From NCBI RefSeq assembly GCF_010915705.1, contig NZ_JAAIKE010000005.1:186001-250000 (forward strand): a stretch of 64,000 nt of DNA, written 5' to 3'. Position 1 is the stretch's first letter. Every line of letters starts with the position of its first letter. This stretch comes from Pseudotabrizicola algicola. Lineage in GTDB: Bacteria; Pseudomonadota; Alphaproteobacteria; Rhodobacterales; Rhodobacteraceae. The notes beneath the pieces were generated by a model, which searched no databases, was not told the origin of the DNA, and saw only the letters and a list, made by a program, of their open reading frames with translations. The translations under genes were made by a program, and so were the position numbers. Positions 25,899 through 34,850 of the stretch are shown in pieces.

Positions 25899-27238
25899 TG
25901 CACCCCCCCGATTTCCCCGAAGACGACAGCACCGCCGCCGCCGTCCCCACCGGACGCGCGGCGCGCCTGTGGCATTTCGGCGGCATGGCGGGCGGCATCG
26001 CGGGCAGCGTGGCAACGGGCGGCCTGCGCGCCCTTGCGGGCGGCCAGCGCCCGCGCCTGTCGCACCTGCTGCTCACCCCGTCCAATACGCAAAGACTGAC
26101 CGACGGGCTGTCGCATCTGCGCGGCGCAGCGCTCAAACTCGGGCAGATGCTCTCGCTCGACACCGGAGTGATCCTGCCACCCGAGCTCACCGCCATCCTG
26201 TCCCGCCTGCGCGACGACGCCCGCCACATGCCGCCCAAACAGGTGCAGACGGTGCTGAACGGCGAATGGGGGCCGGGCTGGTATGGGCGCTTTGCCCGTT
26301 TCGATGTGCGCCCCTTCGCCGCCGCCTCCATCGGGCAGGTCCACCGCGCGGTCACGCGCGATGGCACCGAACTCGCCATCAAGGTGCAATACCCCGGCGT
26401 AAGGGACAGCATCGACAGCGACATCGACAATGTGGCAACGCTCCTGCGCCTGCCGGGGCTGCTGCCGCGCGGAATGGACCTCACGCCCCTTCTGGCCGAG
26501 GCCAAACGCCAGTTGCACGCCGAAGCCGATTACAGCGCCGAGGCGCGGCACCTGTCGCATTTTGGCGAAAGGCTGGCAGGGTCCGAAGACTTCCTGCTGC
26601 CCGCCCTGCACGCCCCCCTGTCAACGCCGCGCGTTCTGGCGATGACCTATGTGCAAAGCGATCCGCTCGACAGCCTGGCTGACGCGCCGCAAGCCCTGCG
26701 CGACAGGGTGGCCGCAGCCCTCATCGATCTGGTGCTGCGCGAGCTTTTCGTGCTGGGTGCCATGCAGACCGACCCGAACCTTGCCAACTACCGCTTTGAC
26801 CCGAAGACGCGGCGTGTCGTGCTGCTCGACTTCGGCGCGGTGCAATCCATTTCGCCCGATCTGGCCGCCGATTTCCGCGCCCTCGCCCAAGCCGCCCTTG
26901 ACGGCGGGCCCGAGGCGACTCAGGCCGCCATGCTGCGCATCGGCTATTTCGCGCCAGACACCGCCCCGCATCATCAGGCGCTGATCCGGTCGATGTTCGA
27001 CACCGCGATGGCGCCGCTGCGGCAGTCCACGCCCTTCGACTTCGCCGCCAGCGATCTGCTCGACCGCCTGCACCGCATGGGCCGCGCCATCGGCGATGAA
27101 CGCGACCTCGCCCATGTGCCACCCGCAGCGACGCTGTTCCTGCACCGCAAGATCGGCGGCATGTATCTGATGGCGACCAAACTGCGCGCCCGTGTGGCCC
27201 TGCGCCCGATGGTGGAACGCTACTGCCTCCCCGCCTGA
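25898..27238 (+). CDS. ABC1/UbiB-family atypical kinase
   Basis: The 446-residue protein of the ADCK/UbiB/COQ8 superfamily has the KxGQ motif at residues 80-83 (LKLGQMLSL), an Ala-rich nucleotide loop AAASIGQVH at 141-149 instead of a Gly-rich loop, the catalytic-Lys region ELAIKVQYPGV, and a VVLLDFGAVQ metal motif near 310. Family members support ubiquinone synthesis, often as ATPases. No C-terminal membrane segments are obvious, which fits the shorter AarF-like cytosolic form. It is coupled to the DCC gene. Confidence 0.87.
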   Translation: MHPPDFPEDDSTAAAVPTGRAARLWHFGGMAGGIAGSVATGGLRALAGGQRPRLSHLLLTPSNTQRLTDGLSHLRGAALKLGQMLSLDTGVILPPELTAILSRLRDDARHMPPKQVQTVLNGEWGPGWYGRFARFDVRPFAAASIGQVHRAVTRDGTELAIKVQYPGVRDSIDSDIDNVATLLRLPGLLPRGMDLTPLLAEAKRQLHAEADYSAEARHLSHFGERLAGSEDFLLPALHAPLSTPRVLAMTYVQSDPLDSLADAPQALRDRVAAALIDLVLRELFVLGAMQTDPNLANYRFDPKTRRVVLLDFGAVQSISPDLAADFRALAQAALDGGPEATQAAMLRIGYFAPDTAPHHQALIRSMFDTAMAPLRQSTPFDFAASDLLDRLHRMGRAIGDERDLAHVPPAATLFLHRKIGGMYLMATKLRARVALRPMVERYCLPA

Positions 27239-27601
27239 CCGCCCGCGCCGATGCCCCTCTGGCAAGCGCGGCAGCCGAAAGCCTCTCGCAACCACGGGGA
27301 AAGGCACCGCGCAGGCGGCCCGCAGCCGCCGGACGTCACCACGCGCCCTTCGGCGCAAGCGCGAAAAGCTCCCCCGTTCAACCGCAATCGCCTCCTCCAA
27401 GCCGGTGAACAAGGAGGCAAGGCACGCGCGCCCGACACCGGCCCCCGTCAAGGCCAGCCCGAGCCCGCCTGCGGATCGTCCCGAGGCCCGAACACCACAG
27501 CCCCCCAAGACAAACGGGCGCGGCCCGCCCCTCGGCGCGCGCGACTGCCCTGCCCCCTCTGGCCGCAGCCCCGTTTCTGGCCGGACTTTCGGGTATTTGG
27601 A

Positions 27602-27641
27602 AAAGGCGCAAGTCCTGCGGCGGGACTTTAGCTGCACCTTT
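27602..27641. ncRNA. Nested hairpin in the 27.6-kb gene-free region (candidate structured RNA)
   Basis: Outer arms AAAGGCGCA and TGCACCTTT pair with one mismatch and enclose inner arms AGTCC and GGACT around TGCGGCG. The structure lies directly after GGTATTTGGA, the tail of the dispersed hairpin element. It may be an RNA structure or just part of a repeat; no T run follows on either strand. Confidence 0.3.
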
Positions 27642-27958
27642 CGCAAACACTCCACGCGCAAGGCGCATCCACCTCCAACACCGCCGCAGGCCCGTCAGGA
27701 CAGGCGCGGCACCAGTCCGGCGAGGGCGCGGCCAAGGGTGACAGGGGGGCGCCGCCTGACGGCGAGCCGAAAGGGCCGGTAAGCGGCGCGGATCAGGAGC
27801 AGTGGTTTCAAAACGCGCGATCAGGGTGCCTGCGCGACCCTGCCCGAGCGCAGCGCGGCATCCGGTGCCAAAGAACCTAGGCGGCAGCACCCCTCGGTGC
27901 GATCGGCAAGCCTCCGGACATGACGGGGGCAGATCGGGGGGCAGATCGGGAGCAAAGA

Positions 27959-28028
27959 TTAACACCCCCTTAATGCCGTAAGGTCAAGCCATTGGAATCA
28001 TTACAGTCTCCCTTGTGTAACACAGGGG
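27959..28028 (-). promoter_or_regulatory. Composite CtrA-box promoter, copy 1 (leftward)
   Basis: On the minus strand the order is CCCCTGTGTTACA (28028-28016), 42 bases, then TTAAGGGGGTGTTAA (27973-27959), a perfect TTAA-N7-TTAA CtrA box. TTGAC begins 14 bases before the box, giving a -35-like TTGACC with TGTTAA 17 bases later. The same arrangement with the same spacings occurs at 33431-33503. CtrA overlapping the spacer and -10 region would suit repression or cell-cycle control. The 13-mer is part of a larger dyad here (TGTGT-A-ACACA). Confidence 0.6.
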
Positions 28029-28105
28029 GAACCGTGAGCAGCCTTGCCTGACCCTTCCGAAGCGGCTAGGAACCTTCCGACCCCCTTTAGCGATAGGCCG
28101 CCCGC

Positions 28106-29446
28106 ATGCGTCTCTCCCGATACTTCCTCCCCGTCCTCAAGGAAAACCCCGCCGAGGCCCAGATCGTCAGCCACCGCTACATGCTGCGGGCGGGCATGAT
28201 CAAGCAGCAGGCGGCAGGCATCTATTCCTGGCTGCCCCTCGGGTATCGGGTCCTGCGGCGGATCGAGCAGATCGTCCACGAGGAACAGGCCCGCGCCGGC
28301 CACATCCCCCTCCTGATGCCCACCCTGCAACCCGCCGACCTCTGGCGCGAAAGCGGCCGTTACGACGACTACGGGCAGGAAATGCTCCGCATCAAGGACC
28401 GCCACGAGCGCGACATGCTCTATGGCCCGACCAATGAGGAGATGATCACCGACATCTTCCGCTCCCATGTCGGCTCTTACAAGGACCTGCCGCTGACCCT
28501 CTACCACATCCAGTGGAAATTCCGCGACGAGATGCGGCCAAGGTTCGGCGTGATGCGCGGGCGCGAGTTCCTGATGAAGGACGGCTACAACTTCGACCTC
28601 GACAAGGACGCGGCGCTGCACGCCTACAACCGCCACATGGTCAGCTACCTGCGCACCTATGAGCGGATGGGCCTCACCGCCATTCCGATGCGCGCCGCCT
28701 CGGGGCCCATCGGGGGCGACAACACCCATGAATTCCTCGTGCTGGCCAGCACCGGCGAGTCCGAGGTGTTCTACGATGCCGCCGTCACCGAGTTGAAACT
28801 GGGCGACCGCGAGGTCGATTTCGACAACCGCGACGAGGTGGCAGGCATCTGCCAGGAATTCACCACCCTCTACGCCCGCACCGATGAGACCCACGACGCC
28901 GCCCTGTTCGACCAGATCCCGGAAGACCGCCGCAAGGTGGGCCGCGGCATCGAGGTCGGCCAGATCTTTTACTTCGGCACCAAGTATTCCGAGGCGATGG
29001 GGGCCACGGTGGTGACACCCGAGGGCACCAAGGTTCCGGTCGAGATGGGCAGCCACGGTATCGGCGTCAGCCGCCTTCTGGGCGCGATCATCGAGGCAAG
29101 CCATGACGACAAGGGCATCATCTGGCCCGAGGGGGTGACACCCTTCCCGGTCGGGATCGTCAACCTCAAGCAGGGTGATGCCAGCACCGATCTGGCCTGC
29201 GAGGGACTCTACAAGGCGCTTGCCGCCAAGGGTCTCGAGGCACTCTATGATGACCGCGAGGAACGGGCCGGTGCGAAGTTTGCCACCATGGACCTGATCG
29301 GCCTGCCGTGGCGGATCACGGTGGGGCCACGCGGCCTTGCCAATGGCGTCGTGGAACTGACCAGCCGCCGCACGGGCGAGTCCGAGGAGATGAGTGCAGA
29401 GGCCGCCGTCGATCGGATCGTGCAGGTTTACGCGGGCCATCGCTAG
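28106..29446 (+). CDS. proS: Prolyl-tRNA synthetase, short alphaproteobacterial type
   Basis: The 446-residue class II aminoacyl-tRNA synthetase charges tRNA-Pro. Motif 1 lies around [20 protein letters not shown], motif 2 around [23 protein letters not shown] and motif 3 around [14 protein letters not shown]. The anticodon-binding domain occupies about residues 345-446. At this length it lacks the INS editing domain found in the 570-residue E. coli type, as is normal in Alphaproteobacteria. The upstream gap contains the CtrA-type element, which points away from proS. Confidence 0.96.
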   Translation: MRLSRYFLPVLKENPAEAQIVSHRYMLRAGMIKQQAAGIYSWLPLGYRVLRRIEQIVHEEQARAGHIPLLMPTLQPADLWRESGRYDDYGQEMLRIKDRHERDMLYGPTNEEMITDIFRSHVGSYKDLPLTLYHIQWKFRDEMRPRFGVMRGREFLMKDGYNFDLDKDAALHAYNRHMVSYLRTYERMGLTAIPMRAASGPIGGDNTHEFLVLASTGESEVFYDAAVTELKLGDREVDFDNRDEVAGICQEFTTLYARTDETHDAALFDQIPEDRRKVGRGIEVGQIFYFGTKYSEAMGATVVTPEGTKVPVEMGSHGIGVSRLLGAIIEASHDDKGIIWPEGVTPFPVGIVNLKQGDASTDLACEGLYKALAAKGLEALYDDREERAGAKFATMDLIGLPWRITVGPRGLANGVVELTSRRTGESEEMSAEAAVDRIVQVYAGHR

Positions 29447-29454
29447 CGGAACCG

Positions 29455-29500
29455 GCGGGGGCTGCGCGCCCCCGCACCCCGCGGGATACTTGGAAACAGA
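29455..29500 (+). repeat. Dispersed intergenic hairpin element, copy 3, between proS and the ThuA-like gene
   Basis: An 8-bp perfect stem (GCGGGGGC at 29455-29462, loop TGCGC, GCCCCCGC at 29468-29475) is followed by ACCCCGCGGGATACTTGGAA. It matches the layout of the copy at 15715-15775, but is on the plus strand. It is placed 9 bases after the proS stop, so it could act as a transcript 3' end although no T run follows. Confidence 0.6.
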
Positions 29501-29516
29501 GGAACAGGGGCAGAGG

Positions 29517-30167
29517 ATGACGCGAGCATTGATTACCTGGGGCGGCTGGGACGGGCATCAGCCCGATCTGGTCGCGGCCCTGTTCGCCGGCTGGCTGCGG
29601 GACGCAGGTATGGAGGTGCAGGTCACCGACAGCCTGACCTGCTTTGACGATCCCGGCGCGTTGGAAGGGCTGAGCCTGATCGTCCCGGTCTGGACCATGT
29701 CCGAGATCGGCAAGGAGCAAGCCGAGAATGCCGCAGCGGCCGTCGCCGCCGGCGTGGGGCTGGCAGGCTGTCACGGCGGCATGTGTGATGCCTTTCGTGC
29801 CAATGTGAAGTGGCAGTTCATGACCGGCGCGCAATGGGTCGCCCACCCCGGCAATGACGGGGTGCGCTATCGTGTGCGGATGGTGAGCGATGATCCGCTT
29901 GTCAGCGGAATCGCCGATTTCGAGGTGGAGACCGAGCAGTATTACCTGCATATCGACCCCGCCGTGAAGGTGCATGCCGTTTGCGATTTCCCGCTGGTGG
30001 ACGGTCCCCATACACCCAACGGTCCGGTGCAGATGCCGGTGGTGTTCACCAAGCGCTGGGGGCTGGGCCGCGTCTATTACAATGCGCTCGGGCATCAGGC
30101 CAATGTGATCGACCACGGACCGGCTGCCGAGCTGATGCGGCGCGGTTTGCTCTGGGCTGCGCGCTGA
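29517..30167 (+). CDS. ThuA-like domain protein
   Basis: The 216-residue protein belongs to the ThuA (trehalose-utilisation) family of the class I glutamine amidotransferase-like fold. Features are ITWGGWDGHQPDLVA at the N-terminus, VGLAGCHGGMCDAFR near residues 81-95 at the nucleophile-elbow position and the late TKRWGLGRVYYNALGH segment. The biochemical function of the family is not established; many members sit in sugar operons. It is probably an independent transcript here. Confidence 0.83.
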   Translation: MTRALITWGGWDGHQPDLVAALFAGWLRDAGMEVQVTDSLTCFDDPGALEGLSLIVPVWTMSEIGKEQAENAAAAVAAGVGLAGCHGGMCDAFRANVKWQFMTGAQWVAHPGNDGVRYRVRMVSDDPLVSGIADFEVETEQYYLHIDPAVKVHAVCDFPLVDGPHTPNGPVQMPVVFTKRWGLGRVYYNALGHQANVIDHGPAAELMRRGLLWAAR

Positions 30168-30245
30168 CGCAACGTCAGACCACTGATCGATTGACGCCGA
30201 GACGGCGGGCAGCATCATATGGCGCGTCTTGCCACAGGATTTGCC

Positions 30246-30908
30246 ATGTCTCTGCCTGTTGACCACCCCCGATTGATGAAGCGCCCCTTCACGCTTGGAG
30301 AGCTTGTGGCCGATGGGGTTGTACATGCCCTTGCCCTGCTGGCCGGGCTGATCGCATTTTCGGCTTTGCTCTATCATGTGCTGGCGCGGGCAGAGTTCGG
30401 GCTTTTCGTGGCGCTTGCGGTCTATGCCGCCGGCTTCTTCCTGATGTTCGGCTTTTCGCTCGCCTATAACATGGCCCCGCCCTCGACGCTGAAATGGATG
30501 CTTCGGCGCTTTGACCACTCGGCGATTTATGTCATGATTGCGGGGACTTACACCGCCATTCTGGCGCAGTTCGAGCCGGGCCTGACGGTCTGGGCGCTTG
30601 GGGCTGTCGTGTGGGCGGGCGCTGTCTTGGGCGTTGTGGTGAAGCTTGCGCTGCCCGGCCGCTACGACCGTCTGTCGGTCATTGCCTATATCGCGCTTGG
30701 CTGGATCGGCGTGCTGGCCATTGGCCCTGCGCGCGCCGCGCTGCCCGATGTGTCGCTCTGGCTGATCGTATTGGGCGGCGTCACCTACGTGGGAGGCGTT
30801 GCGTTTTACAAATGGCATCGGCTGCGGTTTCACAATGCCATCTGGCACCTGTGCGTGGCGATCGCCGCCGGTTTGCACTTTGCCGCCATTGCGATTGCGG
30901 TCAGCTAA
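30246..30908 (+). CDS. Hemolysin III / PAQR-family membrane protein
   Basis: The 220-residue protein has seven hydrophobic segments. The PAQR signatures are FTLGELVADGVVHALALLAG (first His), the FGFSLAYNM and FDHSAIYVMIAGTYTA region near residue 90 (Asp/His) and a C-terminal WHLCVAIAAGLHFAAI with two His. These His and Asp residues bind zinc in the family, which is thought to act as hydrolases or receptors. ATG 30246 has AGGA at good spacing; an in-frame ATG nine codons upstream has none. Confidence 0.88.
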   Translation: MSLPVDHPRLMKRPFTLGELVADGVVHALALLAGLIAFSALLYHVLARAEFGLFVALAVYAAGFFLMFGFSLAYNMAPPSTLKWMLRRFDHSAIYVMIAGTYTAILAQFEPGLTVWALGAVVWAGAVLGVVVKLALPGRYDRLSVIAYIALGWIGVLAIGPARAALPDVSLWLIVLGGVTYVGGVAFYKWHRLRFHNAIWHLCVAIAAGLHFAAIAIAVS

Positions 30909-31005
30909 GGGTGATCCCGCCGAAGTGAGGCCGGCGCATATGGGCATGACTTGACGCGGCCGGACGCAACCGACACTGTCCGCGCGAAAAGATAACAGAG
31001 CAGCC

Positions 31006-32289
31006 ATGCCCCAGACAGCCCCATTTTCCCGCTTCGAACGGATGATCGCCTGGCGCTATTTGCGCGCAAAACGTGCCGAGGGCGGGGTCAGCGTGATGAC
31101 CTGGATCAGCCTGATCGGCATTACCTTGGCCGTGTTCGCGCTGATCGCGACACTTGCCGTGCGCGCCGGATTCAGGGCCGAGTTCGTCGATACCATCCTT
31201 GGCGCCAATGCCCATGTGACGGTGTATTCCACCGGACAGGCTGACGCCTTTGGCAATCTGGTCAAGGGCTTTCCCGATTACGAAGAGCGCTCGGCCGCCT
31301 TGTCTGCCGTGCCGGGCGTGACGCGGGCGGCCCCCCTGATCCGCGGTCAGGTGATGGTGTCAAGCCAGGGTGCCACCAACGGGGCCGAGGTATACGGCCT
31401 GACAGAGGCCGATCTGAAATCCATTCCGCGTGTCGGTCTGGGAGCGGATGCCTTCGGCGACATCGAGCGGTTCGAAGAGGGCGTGGCCATCGGATCGGTG
31501 CTGGCAAGGGACCTCGGGGTCACGGTCGGCGACCGCGTGCGCGTGATCTCTCCCGACGGGGTCAAGACCGCCTTTGGCAGCAGCCCGCGCGTCAACGCCT
31601 ATGAGGTGGTCTATATCTTCACCGCCGGCCGATATGACATCGACAAGACGCGGCTCTATATGCCCTTCGCCGAAGCACAGAGCTATTTCAACCGAGAAGG
31701 GATGGCGGACGAGTTCGAGGTGATGGTGGACCGCCCCGACGACATAGACCGCTTTGCCGGACCACTGCTGCAGGCGGGCGGGGACACGGCGATCTTGTGG
31801 ACGTGGCGGGATTCCTCGGGGGCCTTCCTGCGGGCCTTGGACGTGGAGGACAACATCATGTTTGTCATCCTGTCGATACTGGTGCTGATCGCGACGATGA
31901 ACATCATTTCCGGCCTGATCATGCTGGTGAAGAACAAGGGGCGCGACATTGGCATCCTGCGCACCATCGGGCTGACCGAAGGGTCGGTGCTGCGCATCTT
32001 CTTCATGTGCGGGGCCTTCACGGGGATCGTCGGCACGGTGTTCGGGGTCGTCTTGGGGTGCCTGTTCGCGCTGTATATCGACCCGGTGTTCTCGGCGATC
32101 AACTATCTTGCCGGAGGCGGTGTCTGGGATCCGTCGATCCGGGGCATCTACGCGCTTCCGGCCAAGCTGCAATGGGCCGATGTGCTTTCGGCGGTGTCAC
32201 TTTCCTTGGGGCTGTCGTTCATCGTGACGATCTTCCCGGCGCGGCGGGCGGCGCGGATGAACCCGGTGGAGGCGCTGCGCTATGAGTGA
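31006..32289 (+). CDS. lolC: Lipoprotein-releasing ABC transporter permease (LolC/LolE type)
   Basis: The 427-residue inner-membrane subunit extracts lipoproteins for LolA. The N-terminal EWRYLR-like cytoplasmic helix ([18 protein letters not shown]) is followed by TM1 ([20 protein letters not shown]), a large periplasmic domain (about 50-275) and three more segments: [41 protein letters not shown] and [16 protein letters not shown]. Only one permease gene is present, so the complex may be a homodimer as in many alphaproteobacteria. It overlaps lolD by eight bases. Confidence 0.93.
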   Translation: MPQTAPFSRFERMIAWRYLRAKRAEGGVSVMTWISLIGITLAVFALIATLAVRAGFRAEFVDTILGANAHVTVYSTGQADAFGNLVKGFPDYEERSAALSAVPGVTRAAPLIRGQVMVSSQGATNGAEVYGLTEADLKSIPRVGLGADAFGDIERFEEGVAIGSVLARDLGVTVGDRVRVISPDGVKTAFGSSPRVNAYEVVYIFTAGRYDIDKTRLYMPFAEAQSYFNREGMADEFEVMVDRPDDIDRFAGPLLQAGGDTAILWTWRDSSGAFLRALDVEDNIMFVILSILVLIATMNIISGLIMLVKNKGRDIGILRTIGLTEGSVLRIFFMCGAFTGIVGTVFGVVLGCLFALYIDPVFSAINYLAGGGVWDPSIRGIYALPAKLQWADVLSAVSLSLGLSFIVTIFPARRAARMNPVEALRYE

Positions 32290-32959
32290 TCTTGCCTTGG
32301 ATCTGGCGGGGATCGAGAAGACCTACAATCGCGGCAAGCCGTCAGAGGTGATGGTGCTGCGAGGTGCGACCCTTTCGGTCAAGCCCGGAGAGGTGGTGGC
32401 CCTCGTCGCGCCATCGGGGGCGGGAAAATCAACGCTGCTGCATGTGGCCGGTCTGCTCGATACGCCCGATGCCGGGCAGGTGCGGCTGAACGGGCGCGAG
32501 ATGAACGGGCTTGCCGACAAGGTGCGCACCAAGGTGCGGCGGGCGGATGTGGGCTTCATCTACCAGTTCCACCACCTGCTGCCCGAGTTTTCCGCGCTGG
32601 AGAACATCGTGATCCCGCAGCTTGCCAACGGGGTGGACGAGGCGCAGGCGCGGGCGCGGGCGATGGACCTTCTTGCAAGGGTGGGCGTGGCGGCGCGCGC
32701 GGATCATCGCCCCGCCGCGCTGTCGGGGGGCGAGCAGCAACGCGTCGCCTTCTGCCGGGCGATGGCCAATGCGCCGCGCCTGCTGTTGGCGGACGAGCCG
32801 ACGGGCAATCTGGACCCCGGCACTTCGGATCAGGTGTTTGGCGCTCTGATGGATCTGGTTCGGGCCACGGGACTGGCGGCCCTGATTGCGACCCACAACA
32901 TGGAATTGGCGGCGCGGATGGACCGGATTGTGCGGCTTGATCAGGGAAGGGTGGCCTAA
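32282..32959 (+). CDS. lolD: Lipoprotein-releasing ABC transporter ATPase
   Basis: The 225-residue ABC ATPase has Walker [10 protein letters not shown] near residue 43, a Q-loop region in [19 protein letters not shown], signature [11 protein letters not shown] near 146, Walker [13 protein letters not shown] and an H-loop in [12 protein letters not shown]. The LPEF(S/T)ALENI and [11 protein letters not shown] segments are typical of LolD/MacB-type ATPases. Its ATG lies inside the lolC 3' end (TATGAGTGA), so the two are coupled. The next gene encodes a lipoprotein, a plausible client. Confidence 0.94.
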   Translation: MSDLALDLAGIEKTYNRGKPSEVMVLRGATLSVKPGEVVALVAPSGAGKSTLLHVAGLLDTPDAGQVRLNGREMNGLADKVRTKVRRADVGFIYQFHHLLPEFSALENIVIPQLANGVDEAQARARAMDLLARVGVAARADHRPAALSGGEQQRVAFCRAMANAPRLLLADEPTGNLDPGTSDQVFGALMDLVRATGLAALIATHNMELAARMDRIVRLDQGRVA

Positions 32960-33016
32960 CGGCTTGTGCGGCGCCTTCGGGCCTGTCAGGTTGCGGGCAA
33001 TAAGAAGGAGATCGCC

Positions 33017-33430
33017 ATGGCAGCCCGTTTGCCCCTCATGTCCCTGTGTGCCGCCCTTTTGCTCGGGGCCTGTGTGATCGGGGGGGCGCGGGCGCCCGTG
33101 CCGACCGGAGCGCAGGACTTTGCCGATTTCTGCGCCGGATGCCACGGGGTGTCGGGCAAGGGGGATGGAGAGATGGCGGCGGGTCTGGCGCGGCGGCCTG
33201 CCGATCTGACCCTGCTGGCGCGCCGGAATGGCGGCACCTTTCCCACCACGCAGGTCATGGCCAAGATCTGGGGCTATACCGGCGGGCGGGGGGCGGGGGT
33301 GATGCCGAATTTTGGCCCCCTGCTGGACGGCGATCTGGTGCCCTATGACGGGGGGGACGGGATCTTGACCCCGACCCCGGTCCGGCTGGTCCAGATTGCG
33401 GAGCATTTAAAGACGCTTCAGACGCGGTGA
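33017..33430 (+). CDS. Lipoprotein c-type cytochrome
   Basis: The 137-residue protein has a lipobox (LLLGAC, Cys19), so it should be lipid-anchored and face the periplasm. Heme attaches at CAGCH (Cys39, Cys42, His43), and the sixth ligand is probably Met in GVMPNFGPLL near residue 98. It is a class I monoheme cytochrome, but the redox partner is not indicated. The start with AAGAAGGAG upstream is preferred to an in-frame site at 32966. It is adjacent to lolC-lolD, which export lipoproteins, though the default fate depends on residue +2 (Val). Confidence 0.88.
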   Translation: MAARLPLMSLCAALLLGACVIGGARAPVPTGAQDFADFCAGCHGVSGKGDGEMAAGLARRPADLTLLARRNGGTFPTTQVMAKIWGYTGGRGAGVMPNFGPLLDGDLVPYDGGDGILTPTPVRLVQIAEHLKTLQTR

Positions 33431-33503
33431 CCCCTGTGTTACAGGGATGATTTTCTTTTTAAATCAAAGATTTGACATTCCCGCGTTAAGGAAAATTTAA
33501 CGC
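33431..33503 (+). promoter_or_regulatory. Composite CtrA-box promoter, copy 2 (rightward, towards the AI-2E/hda genes)
   Basis: CCCCTGTGTTACA (33431-33443) abuts the cytochrome stop codon. Exactly 42 bases later comes TTAAGGAAAATTTAA (33486-33500), a perfect TTAA-N7-TTAA box nested in the dyad GCGTTAA/TTAACGC. TTGACA lies at 33472-33477 with ATTTAA 17 bases after it, a plausible -35/-10 pair that the CtrA box overlaps. The 13-mer continues into a perfect CCCTGT-GTT-ACAGGG dyad. The rest of the 334-base gap up to 33764 shows no further recognisable feature and no gene. Confidence 0.65.
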
Positions 33504-33764
33504 TTTGACCGGCACCTTTGCGGCTGGCGAGGGGGGAAGCGGTGCGAGACCCTGTGCCGGACCGTAGTGCGGCTGGTGCCCACCGTCACCCCCCTGCCCG
33601 CTCTGACCGGGCGCGGGTGCCGGAGCTTTGGGCAGGGCGGGCGCGAAACGGGCGCGCCGGACGCACCGCGAGGGGGCCCCGGCCTGTGGAGGCTTGCGTC
33701 TGGAACGGCCAAGAGCAATATCAGGGGCGTGAGCAGAGCCGACAGGCAGGCAGGGGCGGACGCG

Positions 33765-34850
33765 ATGGCACTTCCGATGACACAGCAGGCGAAATACTGG
33801 GGCATCGCGGCTGCGGTGTTCCTGCTGCTGGTCTGGCTGATGGGCAATGTTCTGGTGCCTTTCCTTGTGGGCGGCGCGATTGCCTATTTCCTTGATCCGG
33901 TGGCCGACCGGCTGGAACGGCTGGGGCTGAGCCGCGCGGCGGCGACGGCGGTGATCACGCTGGTGATGTTTCTGGTGGTGGTCTTGCTGGTTCTGGCGGT
34001 GATTCCGACGCTGATCCAGCAGACGGTGGCGCTGGTGAACGCAGCGCCCGACATTGCCCGCAATCTGCAAACCTTTCTGACCGAACGCTTTCCCGACCTG
34101 ACGGATGAAACCAGCATCATGCGCACGACGCTGGCCGATATCGGGGCCTTCATCCAGTCGCGCGGGGCCGATCTGGCGCAGGGCGTGGTCAGTTCGGCCA
34201 TGTCGATCCTGTCGGCGCTGGTGTTCATCGTGGTGGTGCCGGTGGTGGCCTTTTACCTGCTGCTGGACTGGGACAAGATGGTGGCGCGCGTCGATGCGAT
34301 GATCCCGCGCGACCATGTCACCACGGTGCGGCGGCTGGCGCGTGACATCGATGCCGTGCTGGCCGGATTCGTGCGCGGGCAGTTGACGGTGTGCCTGATC
34401 GTCGGGGCCTATTATTCGGTGACGCTGATGCTGGCCGGATTGCAATTCGGCCTTGTGGTCGGGGCGATTGCCGGTGCAGTCAGCTTTATCCCCTATGTCG
34501 GGGCGATCATCGGGGGCGTGCTGGCGATCGGTCTGGCGCTGTTCCAGTTCTGGGGTGACTGGTTTTCCATCGGCATCGTGGTGGGCATCTTCATTCTGGG
34601 GCAGTTCATGGAAGGCAATATCCTGACGCCGAAGCTGGTCGGCAGTTCGGTCGGCCTGCATCCGGTCTGGCTGCTGCTGGCGCTGTCGACCTTTGGTGCG
34701 CTTTTGGGATTTGCGGGAATGCTGATTGCGGTGCCGGTCGCGGCGGCGCTGGGGGTGCTGGCGCGTTTTGCCATCGGCCAGTATCAGGGCAGCCTGCTCT
34801 ATCGGGGGCTCGACCCTGTGCAGGTGCCGCGCGACGAGGATGTGGTTTGA
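33765..34850 (+). CDS. AI-2E/PerM-family membrane transporter
   Basis: The 361-residue protein has about eight membrane segments. The family layout is visible: an N-terminal pair (YWGIAAAVFLLLVWLMGNVL, LVGGAIAYFLDPVADRLERL), a soluble middle region (about 90-140), then VFIVVVPVVAFYLLLDWD and the QFMEGNILTPKLVGSSVGLHP motif near the C-terminus. Members transport or exchange small solutes (AI-2 for TqsA, Na+/H+ for others); the substrate here is unknown. A longer reading frame upstream is not used because it is Arg/Gly/Pro-rich and lacks a ribosome site. It overlaps hda. Confidence 0.87.
   Translation: MALPMTQQAKYWGIAAAVFLLLVWLMGNVLVPFLVGGAIAYFLDPVADRLERLGLSRAAATAVITLVMFLVVVLLVLAVIPTLIQQTVALVNAAPDIARNLQTFLTERFPDLTDETSIMRTTLADIGAFIQSRGADLAQGVVSSAMSILSALVFIVVVPVVAFYLLLDWDKMVARVDAMIPRDHVTTVRRLARDIDAVLAGFVRGQLTVCLIVGAYYSVTLMLAGLQFGLVVGAIAGAVSFIPYVGAIIGGVLAIGLALFQFWGDWFSIGIVVGIFILGQFMEGNILTPKLVGSSVGLHPVWLLLALSTFGALLGFAGMLIAVPVAAALGVLARFAIGQYQGSLLYRGLDPVQVPRDEDVV

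Larger units (their letters stand above)
27239..28105. other. 867-base region with no convincing gene; structured and carrying a CtrA-type promoter
   Basis: All six frames are open for stretches because of high G+C, but none has a ribosome site, a recognisable domain or normal codon bias. The longest candidate, minus 27378-27965, is Arg/Pro/Gly-rich and looks like a non-coding frame. Visible elements are a partial dispersed-element end (GGGTATTTGGAAAA at 27591-27604), a nested hairpin at 27602-27641, a perfect 12-bp tandem duplication (GGGGGCAGATCG twice, 27925-27948), and a composite promoter at 27959-28028 that points leftward into the region. A small RNA or small gene on the minus strand is possible. 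Confidence 0.5.

Noticed and set aside
27378-27965. 195-codon minus-strand frame in the gene-free region, starting inside the CtrA box
   Set aside because: Composition is Arg/Pro/Gly/Cys-rich, there is no ribosome site and no domain, and its first codons overlap the promoter element. I keep the region as possible non-coding RNA instead.
30164-30178. CTGACG-CAA-CGTCAG hairpin at the stop codon of the ThuA-like gene as a terminator
   Set aside because: The stem is short, overlaps the stop codon and has no T run.
33431-33446. Lux-box or LexA site interpretation of CCCTGTGTTACAGGG
   Set aside because: Lux boxes are longer (18-20 bp) with a different core, and the Rhodobacter LexA motif is GTTC-N7-GTTC. 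The 13-mer shared with 28016-28028 fits neither.
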